A stretch of 64,000 nucleotides of DNA from SSF14 sp046331245 (GCA_046331245.1 JAXLRH010000010.1:116255-180254), one strand, 5' to 3'; counted from the first letter of the stretch, positions 41,891-50,716 are shown. Notes: generated by a model from the letters alone, not told the origin. Program-made: numbers and translations.

Positions 41891-43260
41891 CCACCGACTA
41901 CCTCAGCGACGCGTTCACCCCCGTCCACGACGAGCTCGACCAGGCGGATCTCCGGGTCACCGGGGAGCTGCCGGCGCGACTCGTCGGCCGGTACGTCCGG
42001 AACGGCCCGAACCCGCAGTTCGCGCCCGTCGGCCGCTACCACCTGTTCGACGGTGACGGCATGCTCCACGGCGTCGAGCTCGAGGGTGGTCGTGCCCGGT
42101 ACCGCAACCGCTGGATCGAGTCGCGCGCCCTGCTCGCCGAGCGGGCCGCAGGCCACGCGCTGTACGGCGGCCTGAGCGAGTTCGTCATGCCGCCGCCGGA
42201 GGTGGCCGCCGCCTCGGGGTTCATGAAGAACACGGCCAACACGCACATCGTGCGCCACGCCGGTCGCTATCTCGCCCTCATGGAGGCGAGCCCGCCCACG
42301 GAGGTCACCGCCGCGCTCGAGACCGTCGGCGAGTACGACTTCGGCGGGGCGCTGGCCGGAGGGATGACGGCGCACCCGAAGTACGACCCGGTCACGGGCG
42401 AGATGCACTTCTTCGGGTACTCGCCGTTCCCGCCCTACGTCCGCTACCACGTGGCCGACGCGTCGGGAGCGTTGGTGCACTCCACCGAGATCGAGCTCCC
42501 CCGCGCCGTGATGATGCACGACTTCGTGCTCACCGAGTCGTCGGTCGTGTTCTTCGACCTGCCGGCGGTGTTCGACGTGAACGCGATGCTGGCCGGCGGC
42601 GCCGGGGTGCGGTGGGAGCCCGAGCACGGTGGCCGCATCGGCGTGCTGCCCCGGGGCGGTGACGGCGCCGCGATCCGATGGACCGACGTCGACCCCTGCT
42701 ACGTCTTCCACTTCCTCAACGGGTGGGACGACGCCGACGGAGGCATCGTCATCGACGGGTGCCGGGCCGACGCGCTGCCCATCTCCTTCGGCGACCAGCC
42801 CGCTCCGGACGGCGACGTCAGCCCACGCCTCCACCGCTGGCACATCACCGTCGACGGATCGGTGCGCGACGAGCCCCTCGACGACCGCCCGGCCGACTTC
42901 CCCCGCGTGAACGACGACGCGGTGGCCGGCCGCCGTCACCGCTACGGCTACCTCGCCGCCATGGACTCCGACGAGGGCCTGATGTCCACCGGCGTCACGG
43001 CCTGGGACCTCGACGCCGGCACGAGCGAGACCTACCGGTTCGGGCCGACCACCATCTGCGGCGAGTCGTCGTTCGCACCCGACCCCGAGGGCTCGGCCGA
43101 GAACGACGGGTGGCTCCTCAACATCGTCACAGATCGCGCGGCGGGCACGTCACACCTCGCCGTCCTCGACGCGCGCGACGTCATGGCCGGCCCGGTGGCC
43201 GAGGTCGAGCTGCCCCACCGGGTGCCGTTCGGCTTCCACGGCAACTGGTTCGCCGACTGA
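41887..43260 (+). CDS. Carotenoid cleavage oxygenase family protein
   Basis: Non-haem iron dioxygenase of 457 aa, RPE65/CCD family, which cleaves carotenoids, apocarotenoids or related stilbene-type double bonds. The seven-bladed propeller iron site uses four His, seen in TAHPKYD, MMHDFVLT, FHFLNGWDD and the C-terminal GFHGNWFAD. The N-terminal block VRNGPNPQFAPVGRYHLFDGDGM is characteristic. No carotenoid biosynthesis gene is in the window. Confidence 0.92.
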   Translation: MTTDYLSDAFTPVHDELDQADLRVTGELPARLVGRYVRNGPNPQFAPVGRYHLFDGDGMLHGVELEGGRARYRNRWIESRALLAERAAGHALYGGLSEFVMPPPEVAAASGFMKNTANTHIVRHAGRYLALMEASPPTEVTAALETVGEYDFGGALAGGMTAHPKYDPVTGEMHFFGYSPFPPYVRYHVADASGALVHSTEIELPRAVMMHDFVLTESSVVFFDLPAVFDVNAMLAGGAGVRWEPEHGGRIGVLPRGGDGAAIRWTDVDPCYVFHFLNGWDDADGGIVIDGCRADALPISFGDQPAPDGDVSPRLHRWHITVDGSVRDEPLDDRPADFPRVNDDAVAGRRHRYGYLAAMDSDEGLMSTGVTAWDLDAGTSETYRFGPTTICGESSFAPDPEGSAENDGWLLNIVTDRAAGTSHLAVLDARDVMAGPVAEVELPHRVPFGFHGNWFAD

Positions 43261-43284
43261 CGCCGGATCGCCCGACGCCGGACC

Positions 43285-44259
43285 TCAGCGGGGCGCCAGG
43301 TCCCGGATCGCCTGACGCTGGTCGAGCCCGAACGGCAGGATGGCCAGCGCCGGCGTGGTGACGCCGTTCGCCACATACCGGGCGATGTGCTCGCGGCAGG
43401 CCTCCGGCTCGCCCCACACGATGAGGTCGTCGACGACTTCGTCGGGGATCGCCTCCAGAGCGGCGGCGCGGTCGCCCGCCTTCCACGCCGTCCACATGGG
43501 CTCGAGGATCTCGCCCCTGCCCATCCACTCGTGGAAGGCCGCGTACACCGGCACGTTCAGGTAGGCCGCGATGGCCACGCGGCCGAAGCGGTGCACGAGG
43601 TCGCGATCGGCGGTGGGTGCCACGAAGATGCGGGCGACGATCTCCTTGGGCGCCGCGTCGGCCGCCGCCGCGCCGTGCACGATCGGAGCGACGCGGGAGA
43701 CGTCGTCGGCCGAGAGCCAGTTCACGATCGCGCCGTCGGCGTCACGACCGGCCATCCGCAGCATGCCCTCGCGCAACGCCGCGACCAGGATCGGGACGCC
43801 GCCATCGGGCACGGGCACGCCGAGGCGGAAGCCGTGGCTCGAGAAGCCGGTGGCGTCGACGTCGGTCTTCGCGCCGGTGAGGGCGTCGCGGAGGAACCGC
43901 ACCGTGTCGCGCGTGCGGGCGTAGGGCTCGTCGAACTTCAGGCCGTTCCAACGCTCGACGATCACGTCGGACGACGTCCCGATGCCGAACACGAACCGGC
44001 CCGGGGCCGCCGCCGCCAACGTGCCGACCTGCTGGGCGAGCGTCGCCGGGCCGCGCGTGTACGCCGGCACGATGGCCGTGCCCAGCCGCAGCGATGGCGC
44101 CCACACCGAGGCGAGCGCGAGCGGCGTGAATGCGTCGGCGCCGTTCGCCTCCGACGACCACACGTCGGTGTACCCCAGGTCGGCGAGCTCCACGACCCAC
44201 TCCCGCTGGTCGGGAAGGGGGACGTTGTCGAACGGGATGGTCATGCCGTAGCGCTGCAT
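43285..44259 (-). CDS. LLM-class F420-dependent oxidoreductase
   Basis: Third luciferase-like oxidoreductase, 324 aa. Segments ADLGYTDVWSSEANGADAFTPL, LRLGTAIVPAYTRGPATLAQQ and FGIGTSSDVIVERWNG match the subfamily of the protein at 39374-40390. It is convergent with the carotenoid oxygenase gene, 24 bp apart. ATG 44259 has TAGGGT ending 7 nt upstream. Confidence 0.88.
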   Translation of the reverse strand: MQRYGMTIPFDNVPLPDQREWVVELADLGYTDVWSSEANGADAFTPLALASVWAPSLRLGTAIVPAYTRGPATLAQQVGTLAAAAPGRFVFGIGTSSDVIVERWNGLKFDEPYARTRDTVRFLRDALTGAKTDVDATGFSSHGFRLGVPVPDGGVPILVAALREGMLRMAGRDADGAIVNWLSADDVSRVAPIVHGAAAADAAPKEIVARIFVAPTADRDLVHRFGRVAIAAYLNVPVYAAFHEWMGRGEILEPMWTAWKAGDRAAALEAIPDEVVDDLIVWGEPEACREHIARYVANGVTTPALAILPFGLDQRQAIRDLAPR

Positions 44260-44266
44260 GGCCGGA

Positions 44267-44272
44267 ACCCTA
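44267..44272 (-). promoter_or_regulatory. -10 element, leaderless start
   Basis: TAGGGT on the minus strand ends 7 nt before ATG 44259 and lies just upstream of the ArfB stop. Confidence 0.55.
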
Positions 44273-44277
44273 CGCGC

Positions 44278-44703
44278 TCAGTCGTCGCCCTCGGCGGGGC
44301 GCCGGCGGTCGGTCTTGCGCTCGGACTGACGGCGCTTCGCCTCGAGGCGCCGCCGCTCCGAACCGGCAGTCGGGCGCGTGGCGACCCGGCGGCGCGGCAC
44401 CACCATCGCCGAGCGAAGTGACGCCTCCAGTCGCTGCAGCGCGGCACGCCGGTTCTGGTACTGCGAGCGCTGCTCGGAGCTCACGGCGCTCACCTCCGGG
44501 CCGAGCTTCGACATCAGGCGCTCGCGGATCGTGTCGCTCAGCGACGGCGACGCGGCGATGTCGAACACCACCTCGGCGCGCGTGTTCGAGGTGTTCGCGT
44601 GCTGTCCGCCGGGGCCGCCCGACGCGGAGAACCGCCACTGGAGCTCGGCGGCCGGCACCACGACGCCGCGACCGAGGCGCAGGTCCTCGCCGAGCTCGAC
44701 CAC
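44278..44703 (-). CDS. arfB: Alternative ribosome-rescue factor ArfB (peptidyl-tRNA hydrolase)
   Basis: Release-factor-like protein of 141 aa that frees stalled ribosomes. The catalytic GGQ is at residues 32-34 within SASGGPGGQHANTSNT. The C-terminal basic tail (RRRLEAKRRQSERKTDRRRP) is the part that enters the empty mRNA channel. GTG 44703 lies 3 nt after the thioesterase stop, suggesting co-transcription with that gene. Confidence 0.93.
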   Translation of the reverse strand: MVELGEDLRLGRGVVVPAAELQWRFSASGGPGGQHANTSNTRAEVVFDIAASPSLSDTIRERLMSKLGPEVSAVSSEQRSQYQNRRAALQRLEASLRSAMVVPRRRVATRPTAGSERRRLEAKRRQSERKTDRRRPAEGDD

Positions 44704-44706
44704 CGC

Positions 44707-45522
44707 TCAGCCGCCTGCGGAGCTCTCGAGCTCGCGCACGATGGCCGACTGGCTCGCCGTCGCGAGCAGCGTGCCGTCCTCGGCCCACAGGTGCACGAGG
44801 CCGTGGCCGAACCCGTCGCGGACGCCGTGGATCCGGATGTCGAGCAGCACCCACTCGGTCGGCACGATCTGCACGATGCGGAGGGTGTTGTCGAGGCTGT
44901 TCGCGCGGGTCCAGCGGCCGAGCGCCTGCGCGATGCCGAAGGGCACGTAGTCGCCGAGCACCGCCAGCATCGCGGCCGACGGGGCGAGATCCGCCATGCG
45001 GATCCAGAGCGCTGACGTGCCGTCCGCCGACGGCGTGGCCGAGGCGTCGAGCTCCTCCCACTGACGACCCTTCGCCAGGCGGACGTCCATCCGCTCCATG
45101 ATCGTGTCGCGCACCTCCCACCGCGAGGCCCGCCGCTCGCACTCGTCGGGGCGGGGCACCTCCGGCATCTGCTCCCACTGCCCGCTGAACTCCAGCGGAC
45201 GTGCGCCGAGCGCCGCGTTGACGGTGAGGATCTCGCGGTCGGCCACGTGGGCGACCACCCGGGCCTGCGTCGTGAAGTGACCGGAGGTCGCGATCGTGAC
45301 GTCGACGTCCATCGTCTCCCCCACCATCGCGTACGACAGGTACTGGCCCGTGGCCCAGACGACCGGCCGCCCGGTCGCCTGCTCGAGCGCGCAGATGGCG
45401 GCGCCCAGCCCGCACCCCCCGAACAGGAACCGGCCCGCGGTGGCGAGTCCGGGCACGATCGGGAGCACGAAGCGGTGGGGGTTGTGCGTCGGCTGCAGCC
45501 CGAGGAAGTCGGTGGCGTCCAT
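44707..45522 (-). CDS. Acyl-CoA thioesterase, TesB-like double hot dog
   Basis: Thioesterase of 271 aa with two hot-dog halves. FLFGGCGLGAAICALEQATGRPVVWATGQYLSYA starts the first half, and the second contains the WTRANSLDNTLRIVQIVPTEWVLLDIRIHG region, where the TesB-type active-site Asp and Gln/Thr usually sit. It hydrolyses acyl-CoA to free acid and CoA. TATCCT ends 6 nt before ATG 45522. Confidence 0.8.
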   Translation of the reverse strand: MDATDFLGLQPTHNPHRFVLPIVPGLATAGRFLFGGCGLGAAICALEQATGRPVVWATGQYLSYAMVGETMDVDVTIATSGHFTTQARVVAHVADREILTVNAALGARPLEFSGQWEQMPEVPRPDECERRASRWEVRDTIMERMDVRLAKGRQWEELDASATPSADGTSALWIRMADLAPSAAMLAVLGDYVPFGIAQALGRWTRANSLDNTLRIVQIVPTEWVLLDIRIHGVRDGFGHGLVHLWAEDGTLLATASQSAIVRELESSAGG

Positions 45523-45528
45523 CGGGGC

Positions 45529-45534
45529 AGGATA
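45529..45534 (-). promoter_or_regulatory. -10 element, leaderless start
   Basis: TATCCT on the minus strand ends 6 nt before ATG 45522. Confidence 0.6.
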
Positions 45535-45557
45535 CGCGACGGCCTCCCCCGTTCCGC

Positions 45558-45563
45558 GAGACT
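45558..45563 (+). promoter_or_regulatory. Weak -10 element
   Basis: GAGACT ends 6 nt before ATG 45570. It keeps only the second A and last T of the consensus. Confidence 0.35.
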
Positions 45564-45569
45564 GGGCCG

Positions 45570-45941
45570 ATGACCGACACGCTGCGACTCGGAAGCACCG
45601 TCATCAACTGCGCCGACATCGAGGCGATGTCGGCCTTCTGGTGTGCCGCCCTCGACCTCACGCCGGAGTCCACGTCGCCCGACGACATGTTCCGCATCCT
45701 GCGCGGCAAGCGGGCCCGGCTCTCGCTCCAGCGGGCCCGCACGCCGATCACGGCGCGGGACCAGATGCACCTCGACCTCTACATCGACGACGCGGCCGCC
45801 AAGACCGCCACCGTCGAGCGGCTCGTCGGCCTCGGCGCCGAGTGGGTGCGTGCGTCGGGCATCCCCGACGACGACTACGAGGTGCTCCGCGACCCCGAGG
45901 GCAACGAGTTCTGCGTGTGCCTGGTGGACCCCGGGGACTGA
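45570..45941 (+). CDS. VOC-family (glyoxalase-like) protein
   Basis: Metal-binding fold protein of 123 aa with the paired beta-alpha-beta-beta-beta repeats of the vicinal oxygen chelate superfamily. LGSTVINCADIEAMSAFWCAAL opens the first module; MHLDLYIDD and EVLRDPEGNEFCVCL form the second, with His and Glu as likely metal ligands. Such proteins may be lyases, dioxygenases or antibiotic-binding proteins; the activity is unknown here. Confidence 0.82.
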   Translation: MTDTLRLGSTVINCADIEAMSAFWCAALDLTPESTSPDDMFRILRGKRARLSLQRARTPITARDQMHLDLYIDDAAAKTATVERLVGLGAEWVRASGIPDDDYEVLRDPEGNEFCVCLVDPGD

Positions 45942-46001
45942 CTCGCCCGCGTTGTCAGGCCCGGACGGGCCGGCCCCGATCTCAGTGTCAGTGGTCGTCC
46001 G

Positions 46002-46007
46002 CATACT
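46002..46007 (+). promoter_or_regulatory. Weak -10 element
   Basis: CATACT ends 6 nt before ATG 46014. Confidence 0.4.
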
Positions 46008-46013
46008 GGACCC

Positions 46014-46199
46014 ATGACCGTTCAGCTCCTCCTCATCGACACCGAACCCGAGTGGAAGATCCCCGAGACGACCCGCCAGATCGGCCGTCGTGGTCTCGCC
46101 GAGGCACGCGCCGTGCTGCGCCAGATCCCCCGCCGCGACAGCGGCGAGGGCACCGGCGCCGCCGGTGACGATGCACGGCAGCACCCCGCCGCCGCCTGA
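46014..46199 (+). CDS. Small hypothetical protein
   Basis: Protein of 61 aa, MTVQLLLIDTEPEWKIPETT at the N-terminus followed by a basic helix (RQIGRRGLAEARAVLRQIPRR) and a disordered GEGTGAAGDD tail. Third codon positions are mostly G or C. A CATACT element at the leaderless spacing and an 18-bp gap to the thiolase gene support a real small gene. Function unknown. Confidence 0.5.
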   Translation: MTVQLLLIDTEPEWKIPETTRQIGRRGLAEARAVLRQIPRRDSGEGTGAAGDDARQHPAAA

Positions 46200-46204
46200 C
46201 CCCC

Positions 46205-46210
46205 TACCAT
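46205..46210 (+). promoter_or_regulatory. -10 element, leaderless start
   Basis: TACCAT ends 7 nt before ATG 46218. Confidence 0.55.
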
Positions 46211-46217
46211 CAGTCCC

Positions 46218-47396
46218 ATGTCAGACGTCGTCATCATCGAAGCCGTTCGCACGCCCATCGGTCGCCGGGGCGGGGGTCTCTCGTCGGTGCACCCGGCCGA
46301 CCTGCTCTCCACTGTGCTGAGCGAGCTCATGATGCGCTCCGGGGTCGATCCGGCCGAGGTCGGCCAGGTCGTCGGCGGCTGCGTCAGCCAGGTCGGCGAG
46401 CAGTCGTTCGACGTCGCCCGCACGGCGTGGCTCACCGCCGGCCTCCCCCAGGAGGTGGCCGCCACCACCGTCGACACCCAGTGCGGCTCGTCCCAGCAGG
46501 CCACCAACCTGGCCACGGCACTCATCGCCGCGGGCGTGGTCGACGTCGCCGTCGCCTGCGGGGTCGAGTCGATGAGCCGCATCCCCATCGGGTCCAACTC
46601 CTCGAAGAAGCTCGGGCTCGGCGTGCCCATCCCCAAGTCGTACTTCGGTCGGTACGAGTTCGCGTCGCAGTTCGAGGGCGCCGAGCGCATCGCCGACGCC
46701 TGGGGCATCACCCGCGACGACTGCGACCGGTTCGGGTTGCAGTCGCAGGAGCGTGCGGCCACGGCGTGGGCCGAGGGTCGATTCGACGCCCAGGTCGTCG
46801 ACATCGAGGCTCCGGACCTCGACGAGGAGGGTGCCCCCACCGGCACCACGCACCTGGTGTCACGCGACGAAGGACTGCGCGAGACCACCCTCGAGAAGCT
46901 CGCGTCCCTCAAGCCGGTGGCCCGCGAGAACGGCGTGCACACCGCCGGTACCGCCAGCCAGATCTCCGACGGCGCAGCCGCCGTTCTCATGATGAGCGCC
47001 GAGAAGGCGCAACAGCTCGGGCTCAGCCCCCGAGCGCGAGTGCTCGACACGGCGATGGTGGGCGTCGACCCCGTGATGATGCTCACCGGCCCGATCGACG
47101 TCACCCGTCACATGCTGGGTCGCACCGGTCTCACCATCGACGACATCGATCTCACCGAGATCAACGAGGCGTTCGCGTCGGTCGCGCTCGCCTGGCTGAA
47201 GGAGCTCGGGGGCAACCCCGAGACCACGAATCCGAACGGCGGAGCCATCGCGCTCGGCCATCCCTTGGGGGCCACCGGCGCCTTCCTCATCACCAAGGCG
47301 CTCAACGAGCTCGAACGAACGGACGGCACCAATGCCCTCATCACCATGTGCTGCGGTGGCGGGCTGGGCACGGGCACGATCATCCAGCGCGTCTGA
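46218..47396 (+). CDS. Acetyl-CoA acyltransferase / thiolase
   Basis: Thiolase of 392 aa, cleaving 3-ketoacyl-CoA in beta-oxidation or condensing acetyl-CoA. The nucleophile Cys89 is in TVDTQCGSSQQA, the active-site His in GHPLGATGAF, and the second Cys in MCCGGGLGTG. The family length is normal. It belongs with the other lipid-oxidation genes of the window. The 3' end overlaps the thermonuclease gene in another frame. Confidence 0.95.
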   Translation: MSDVVIIEAVRTPIGRRGGGLSSVHPADLLSTVLSELMMRSGVDPAEVGQVVGGCVSQVGEQSFDVARTAWLTAGLPQEVAATTVDTQCGSSQQATNLATALIAAGVVDVAVACGVESMSRIPIGSNSSKKLGLGVPIPKSYFGRYEFASQFEGAERIADAWGITRDDCDRFGLQSQERAATAWAEGRFDAQVVDIEAPDLDEEGAPTGTTHLVSRDEGLRETTLEKLASLKPVARENGVHTAGTASQISDGAAAVLMMSAEKAQQLGLSPRARVLDTAMVGVDPVMMLTGPIDVTRHMLGRTGLTIDDIDLTEINEAFASVALAWLKELGGNPETTNPNGGAIALGHPLGATGAFLITKALNELERTDGTNALITMCCGGGLGTGTIIQRV

Positions 47397-47913
47397 GGCG
47401 TTCGCCGGCGTCCTGCTCGCCGGCGTCCTGCTGGCCGGCTGCACCACGACGAAGCCGACGTCGACCGCCGCGACGACGCGGGCGGCCGGCGCCGTCACGG
47501 CCAACTCCACGGTCACGCGCGTCGTCGACGGCGACACGATCATCGCCGACATCGGCGGGCACGACACCCGTGTCCGCATGATCGGCTTCAACACGCCCGA
47601 GAGCGTCGACCCGCGTCGCCCCGTCGAGTGCTTCGGCAAGGAGGCGAGCAAGCACCTGTCGAGCCTGGCGCCGGCGGGCACGCCCATCCGCCTCGAACGC
47701 GACGCAGAGCAGCTCGACAGGTACGGCCGCACGCTGGCGTACGTCTACCGGGCGTCGGACGGCATGTTCCTCAACCTGCAGATGGTCACCGACGGGTACG
47801 CGCACGCGCTCACCATCCCGCCCAACGTCACCTACGCCGACCGCTTCCGCGCCGCCGAGCGGGCCGCCCGCACCGCGGGCATCGGCCTCTGGGCGGCGTG
47901 CCCCGACAGCTAG
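47332..47913 (+). CDS. Thermonuclease-like (SNc) lipoprotein
   Basis: Exported nuclease with a staphylococcal-nuclease fold. The lipobox LLAGC follows a hydrophobic AGVLLAGV stretch. The SNc core shows VDGDTI (Ca2+ ligand), RMIGFNTPES with its catalytic Arg, and LDRYGRTLAYVY with the second catalytic Arg. The start is ambiguous: ATG 47332 gives 193 aa, while GTG 47356 gives a more compact signal peptide. Either overlaps the thiolase 3' end out of frame by 41-65 bp. Likely roles are extracellular DNA degradation or nutrient scavenging. Confidence 0.82.
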   Translation: MPSSPCAAVAGWARARSSSASEAFAGVLLAGVLLAGCTTTKPTSTAATTRAAGAVTANSTVTRVVDGDTIIADIGGHDTRVRMIGFNTPESVDPRRPVECFGKEASKHLSSLAPAGTPIRLERDAEQLDRYGRTLAYVYRASDGMFLNLQMVTDGYAHALTIPPNVTYADRFRAAERAARTAGIGLWAACPDS

Positions 47914-48740
47914 GAGCGCATGAGGTCGCGGAGCCCGCTCCAGCCGACGCTGACGACGTCGTGCTCCACCAGCGTGCGAGCCACCGGGCCGTCCGCTGCC
48001 ATCAGCTCGAGATCGTCCACCCGACTGGCCCAGCCGTCGTCGATCGCCCGCAGCTCGGGCGTGTCGATGGCCGGGTGCACGTACAGCTCGGTCACACCGG
48101 GGCGGAGGTTCGCCACGACCCGCTCGATCGCCTCACGCGACCCGACCCCGCCGACGTAGACGAACCAGTCGGGGAACACCACGCCCTCCTCGGCGGCGAG
48201 GTGCCGGAACGGGAAGCCGGCGGTGTGCTCCACCGATGCCCCGGCCATGCGCAGCGGCAGCCGGAACTCGAGCGCCATGTCGAGGTAGATGTCGAAGAAC
48301 TCCGGGCGCAGCTGCAGCGTGCCCATGTGGCTGTCGAGGTGCGTGACGTCGACGCCCCAGAGCATCGCCCGCTCGATCTGAGCGCGGCACTCGCGACGGA
48401 CCTCGTCGAGGTCGGCGTGATCCCAGGCGTCCTCCACGGTGCGGGGGAAGCCGCCGTCGCCGTCGAGCAGCGACGGCGCGTGGGTGATGGGACCCCAGCG
48501 GTAGCGGTCGTACTCGGAGTTCAGCGTGAGGTGCACGCCGACGTCCTCACCGTCGAGGTCTGCCGCCGCGGCGCGTGCCCACGGGCAGGGCACCATCAGC
48601 GTGGCGCTGGTGGCGATCCCCGACCGGAGGGCTCGGAAGCACCCCTCGTTCGCGGCGTGGCTCATGCCGAGGTCGTCGCAGTTGACGATGAGCAGGCGGT
48701 CGTCGCTCGAGTACCCGAGCTGCTCGGCAAGTGTGGCCAC
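47910..48740 (-). CDS. YdjC/ChbG-family carbohydrate deacetylase
   Basis: Metal-dependent deacetylase of 276 aa acting on acetylated sugars. NCDDLGMSHAANEG holds the metal-binding Asp pair, GVHLTLNSEYDRYRWGP the first His, and THLDSHMGTLQLRP the second His cluster. Related proteins deacetylate chito-oligosaccharides or hopanoid amino sugars; the target here is unknown. Its stop overlaps the convergent thermonuclease stop by 4 bp. GTG 48740 has TACGGT ending 6 nt upstream. Confidence 0.85.
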   Translation of the reverse strand: MATLAEQLGYSSDDRLLIVNCDDLGMSHAANEGCFRALRSGIATSATLMVPCPWARAAAADLDGEDVGVHLTLNSEYDRYRWGPITHAPSLLDGDGGFPRTVEDAWDHADLDEVRRECRAQIERAMLWGVDVTHLDSHMGTLQLRPEFFDIYLDMALEFRLPLRMAGASVEHTAGFPFRHLAAEEGVVFPDWFVYVGGVGSREAIERVVANLRPGVTELYVHPAIDTPELRAIDDGWASRVDDLELMAADGPVARTLVEHDVVSVGWSGLRDLMRS

Positions 48741-48746
48741 GGCGAC

Positions 48747-48752
48747 ACCGTA
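48747..48752 (-). promoter_or_regulatory. -10 element, leaderless start
   Basis: TACGGT on the minus strand ends 6 nt before GTG 48740. Confidence 0.55.
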
Positions 48753-48806
48753 CCGGAATCCGAGATTTCCCTGTCACAAGTGCCCGGGATCGGGTAACAA
48801 CGGCCC

Positions 48807-49844
48807 ATGACACGACGAATGACCATGCTCGGCCTCACGATCGCGCTCACTGCCGGTCTGCTGACGGCCTGCCGTTTCCCCGGTGATCCGGTGGGCAACC
48901 TGGAGTCCGTGACCACGGGCAACGGCACCATCACGGTCGCCGGGTGGGCCTACGACGAGAGCGCCCCCACGACGTCCATCGACGTCCACATCTTCGTCGA
49001 CGGCGCGATCGCCGGCGCGCTCAACGCCTCGGGCGATCGTCCCGACGTCGCCGCCGCCGTGCCGGGCGCCGGCGCCGCCCACGGCTACAACGCCACGCTC
49101 AACGTGGGCGCCGGCGCCCACAAGGTGTGCACCTACGCGATCAACATCGGTGACGGCAAGACCAACACCGAGCTCGGCTGCAAGACGGTGGCGGTCACCG
49201 ACGGCAGCCCCATCGGCAACATCGAGTTCGTCGGCGTCACCCCGCTCGAGCTCATCGTGCGTGGTTGGACGATCGACCCCGACACCGCCGCCTCCATCAA
49301 CGTCGGCCTCGAGGTGGACGGCGTCGTCGTGCTCCGCACCACCGCCGACCTGGACCGCAGCGACGTCGGTTCCATCTACACCGACTACGGCAACGCCCAC
49401 GGCTTCGTGCTCGAGTACATCACCCCGCTCAACCCCTTGGCCACGGTCTGCGTCAACGCCTACAACGCCGGCGGTGGCGTCGACAAGCAGCTGGGCTGCC
49501 GTCGCGGCGGTGTCGGCGTGGAGCGCTCCGCCACCACGTCCAACCCGGTCCGTGCCACCGGCACCCTCACGGCCTCCGCCGCCGGCGCCGGCTCCGTGGT
49601 CGCCAGTGGTGTGGCGTCCGACTCGACCGATCCCACCGATCCCCGCGCTGCGTACTCCATCTCCTACCAGTCGTTCAACGACGACTTCGCGGTCACGGCG
49701 TTCCAGCTGACCGATGCCGGCACCTTCGCCTACTCGAAGACGGCGTCGCCGGGCTTCACGGGTCCGTCGCGGGTGTGCCTGGTCGTCGCCGAGGGCGACA
49801 CGATGGCTCGCACCCTCGCCTGTCAGAACCTGCTGATCACCTGA
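48807..49844 (+). CDS. Lipoprotein made of repeated GWA/GWT beta domains
   Basis: Exported protein of 345 aa with lipobox LTAC (Cys22). It contains two clear repeats of about 100 aa (roughly 30-128 and 132-230): GN(L/I)E, a strand ending in GW(A/T)xDP, then VDG, and a closing VC-x-YAIN or VCVNAYN strand and LGC. A third, diverged copy occupies the C-terminus, ending VCLVVAEGD and ACQ. The same repeat occurs in actinobacterial secreted proteins attached to hydrolases, suggesting a binding module; here it stands alone. Its 3' end overlaps the convergent mca gene by 8 bp. Confidence 0.78.
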   Translation: MTRRMTMLGLTIALTAGLLTACRFPGDPVGNLESVTTGNGTITVAGWAYDESAPTTSIDVHIFVDGAIAGALNASGDRPDVAAAVPGAGAAHGYNATLNVGAGAHKVCTYAINIGDGKTNTELGCKTVAVTDGSPIGNIEFVGVTPLELIVRGWTIDPDTAASINVGLEVDGVVVLRTTADLDRSDVGSIYTDYGNAHGFVLEYITPLNPLATVCVNAYNAGGGVDKQLGCRRGGVGVERSATTSNPVRATGTLTASAAGAGSVVASGVASDSTDPTDPRAAYSISYQSFNDDFAVTAFQLTDAGTFAYSKTASPGFTGPSRVCLVVAEGDTMARTLACQNLLIT

Positions 49845-50706
49845 TCCCGGCGAACAGGTCGTCCTCGGGCAGCTCAACATCCACCGTCGACCTGGCGAGG
49901 ATGTAGTCGTCCCAGGGATAGACCTCCGCCGCCACCTCCGGACGGAGACCGAACCAGAACTTCTCGTTCGGATCGACCTGGGTGGCGTGGGCCAGCAACG
50001 CCTCGTCTCGGACGTGGAGGTAGCGGCCCACGTCCACCTTGGTCGTGATCCGGTGGTCCTGCGTGAAGCGCTCGAACCACTCCTCGGTGTACGGCGACTC
50101 GATGCCGAGCTCCAGCATCTTGGCGTGGGTGGCGTCGATCCGGGCCCGGGCCCAGATGCTGTAGTACATCTTCGACGGCTGCCACGGGTCGCCCAGGTCG
50201 GGGCGCCACGAGGCGTCCGCCGCCCGGTCGAACGCATGCACGGAGATCTCGTGGGTGCGCAGGTGGTCGGGATGCGGGTAGCCACCCTGCTCGTCCCCGT
50301 AGGTGAGGATCACCTGGGGTCGATCGCGACGGATCACCTCGACGAGCCGGCCCACCGCCTCGTCCAGCGGGGCGTTCGCGAAGTTCGACGGGTCGGCGTT
50401 CTCCGGCATGTCGGGCATGCCCGAGTCGCGGTACCCCAGCAGGTCGAGATGCTGGTACCCGATGATCTCGACCGACCGCTCGAGCTCGGCGCGACGCACG
50501 CCGGGCAGGTCCGCCACGACCTCAGGGCGGTCCATCGCCGGGTTGAGGATGGAGCCGAGCTCACCGCCGGTGCAGCACACGAGGGTCGCCTGGGCGGCGT
50601 CCTCCCGCACGTAGCGAGCGACGACGGCTGCACCCTTCGAGGCCTCGTCGTCGGGGTGAGCGTGCACCGACAGGAGTCGGAGCGCGGCCGTGTTCTGGGA
50701 CGTCAT
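49837..50706 (-). CDS. mca: Mycothiol S-conjugate amidase
   Basis: Zinc-dependent amidase of 289 aa in the PIG-L/LmbE family. AHPDDEASKG contains the first metal ligands and YPHPDHLRTHEISV the second His. The sequence VCCTGGELGSILNPAM and the GYRDSGMPDMPEN segment are those of Mca rather than the shorter GlcNAc-Ins deacetylase MshB. It cleaves mycothiol conjugates to mercapturic acids for toxin export, which marks the organism as a mycothiol producer. Confidence 0.9.
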   Translation of the reverse strand: MTSQNTAALRLLSVHAHPDDEASKGAAVVARYVREDAAQATLVCCTGGELGSILNPAMDRPEVVADLPGVRRAELERSVEIIGYQHLDLLGYRDSGMPDMPENADPSNFANAPLDEAVGRLVEVIRRDRPQVILTYGDEQGGYPHPDHLRTHEISVHAFDRAADASWRPDLGDPWQPSKMYYSIWARARIDATHAKMLELGIESPYTEEWFERFTQDHRITTKVDVGRYLHVRDEALLAHATQVDPNEKFWFGLRPEVAAEVYPWDDYILARSTVDVELPEDDLFAGIR

Positions 50707-50716
50707 GGCGGTTCCT

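Noticed and set aside
45958..45971. Terminator after the VOC gene
   Set aside because: The stem is only 5 bp with a 4-nt loop in a GC-rich tract and no U-run, which is within chance expectation.
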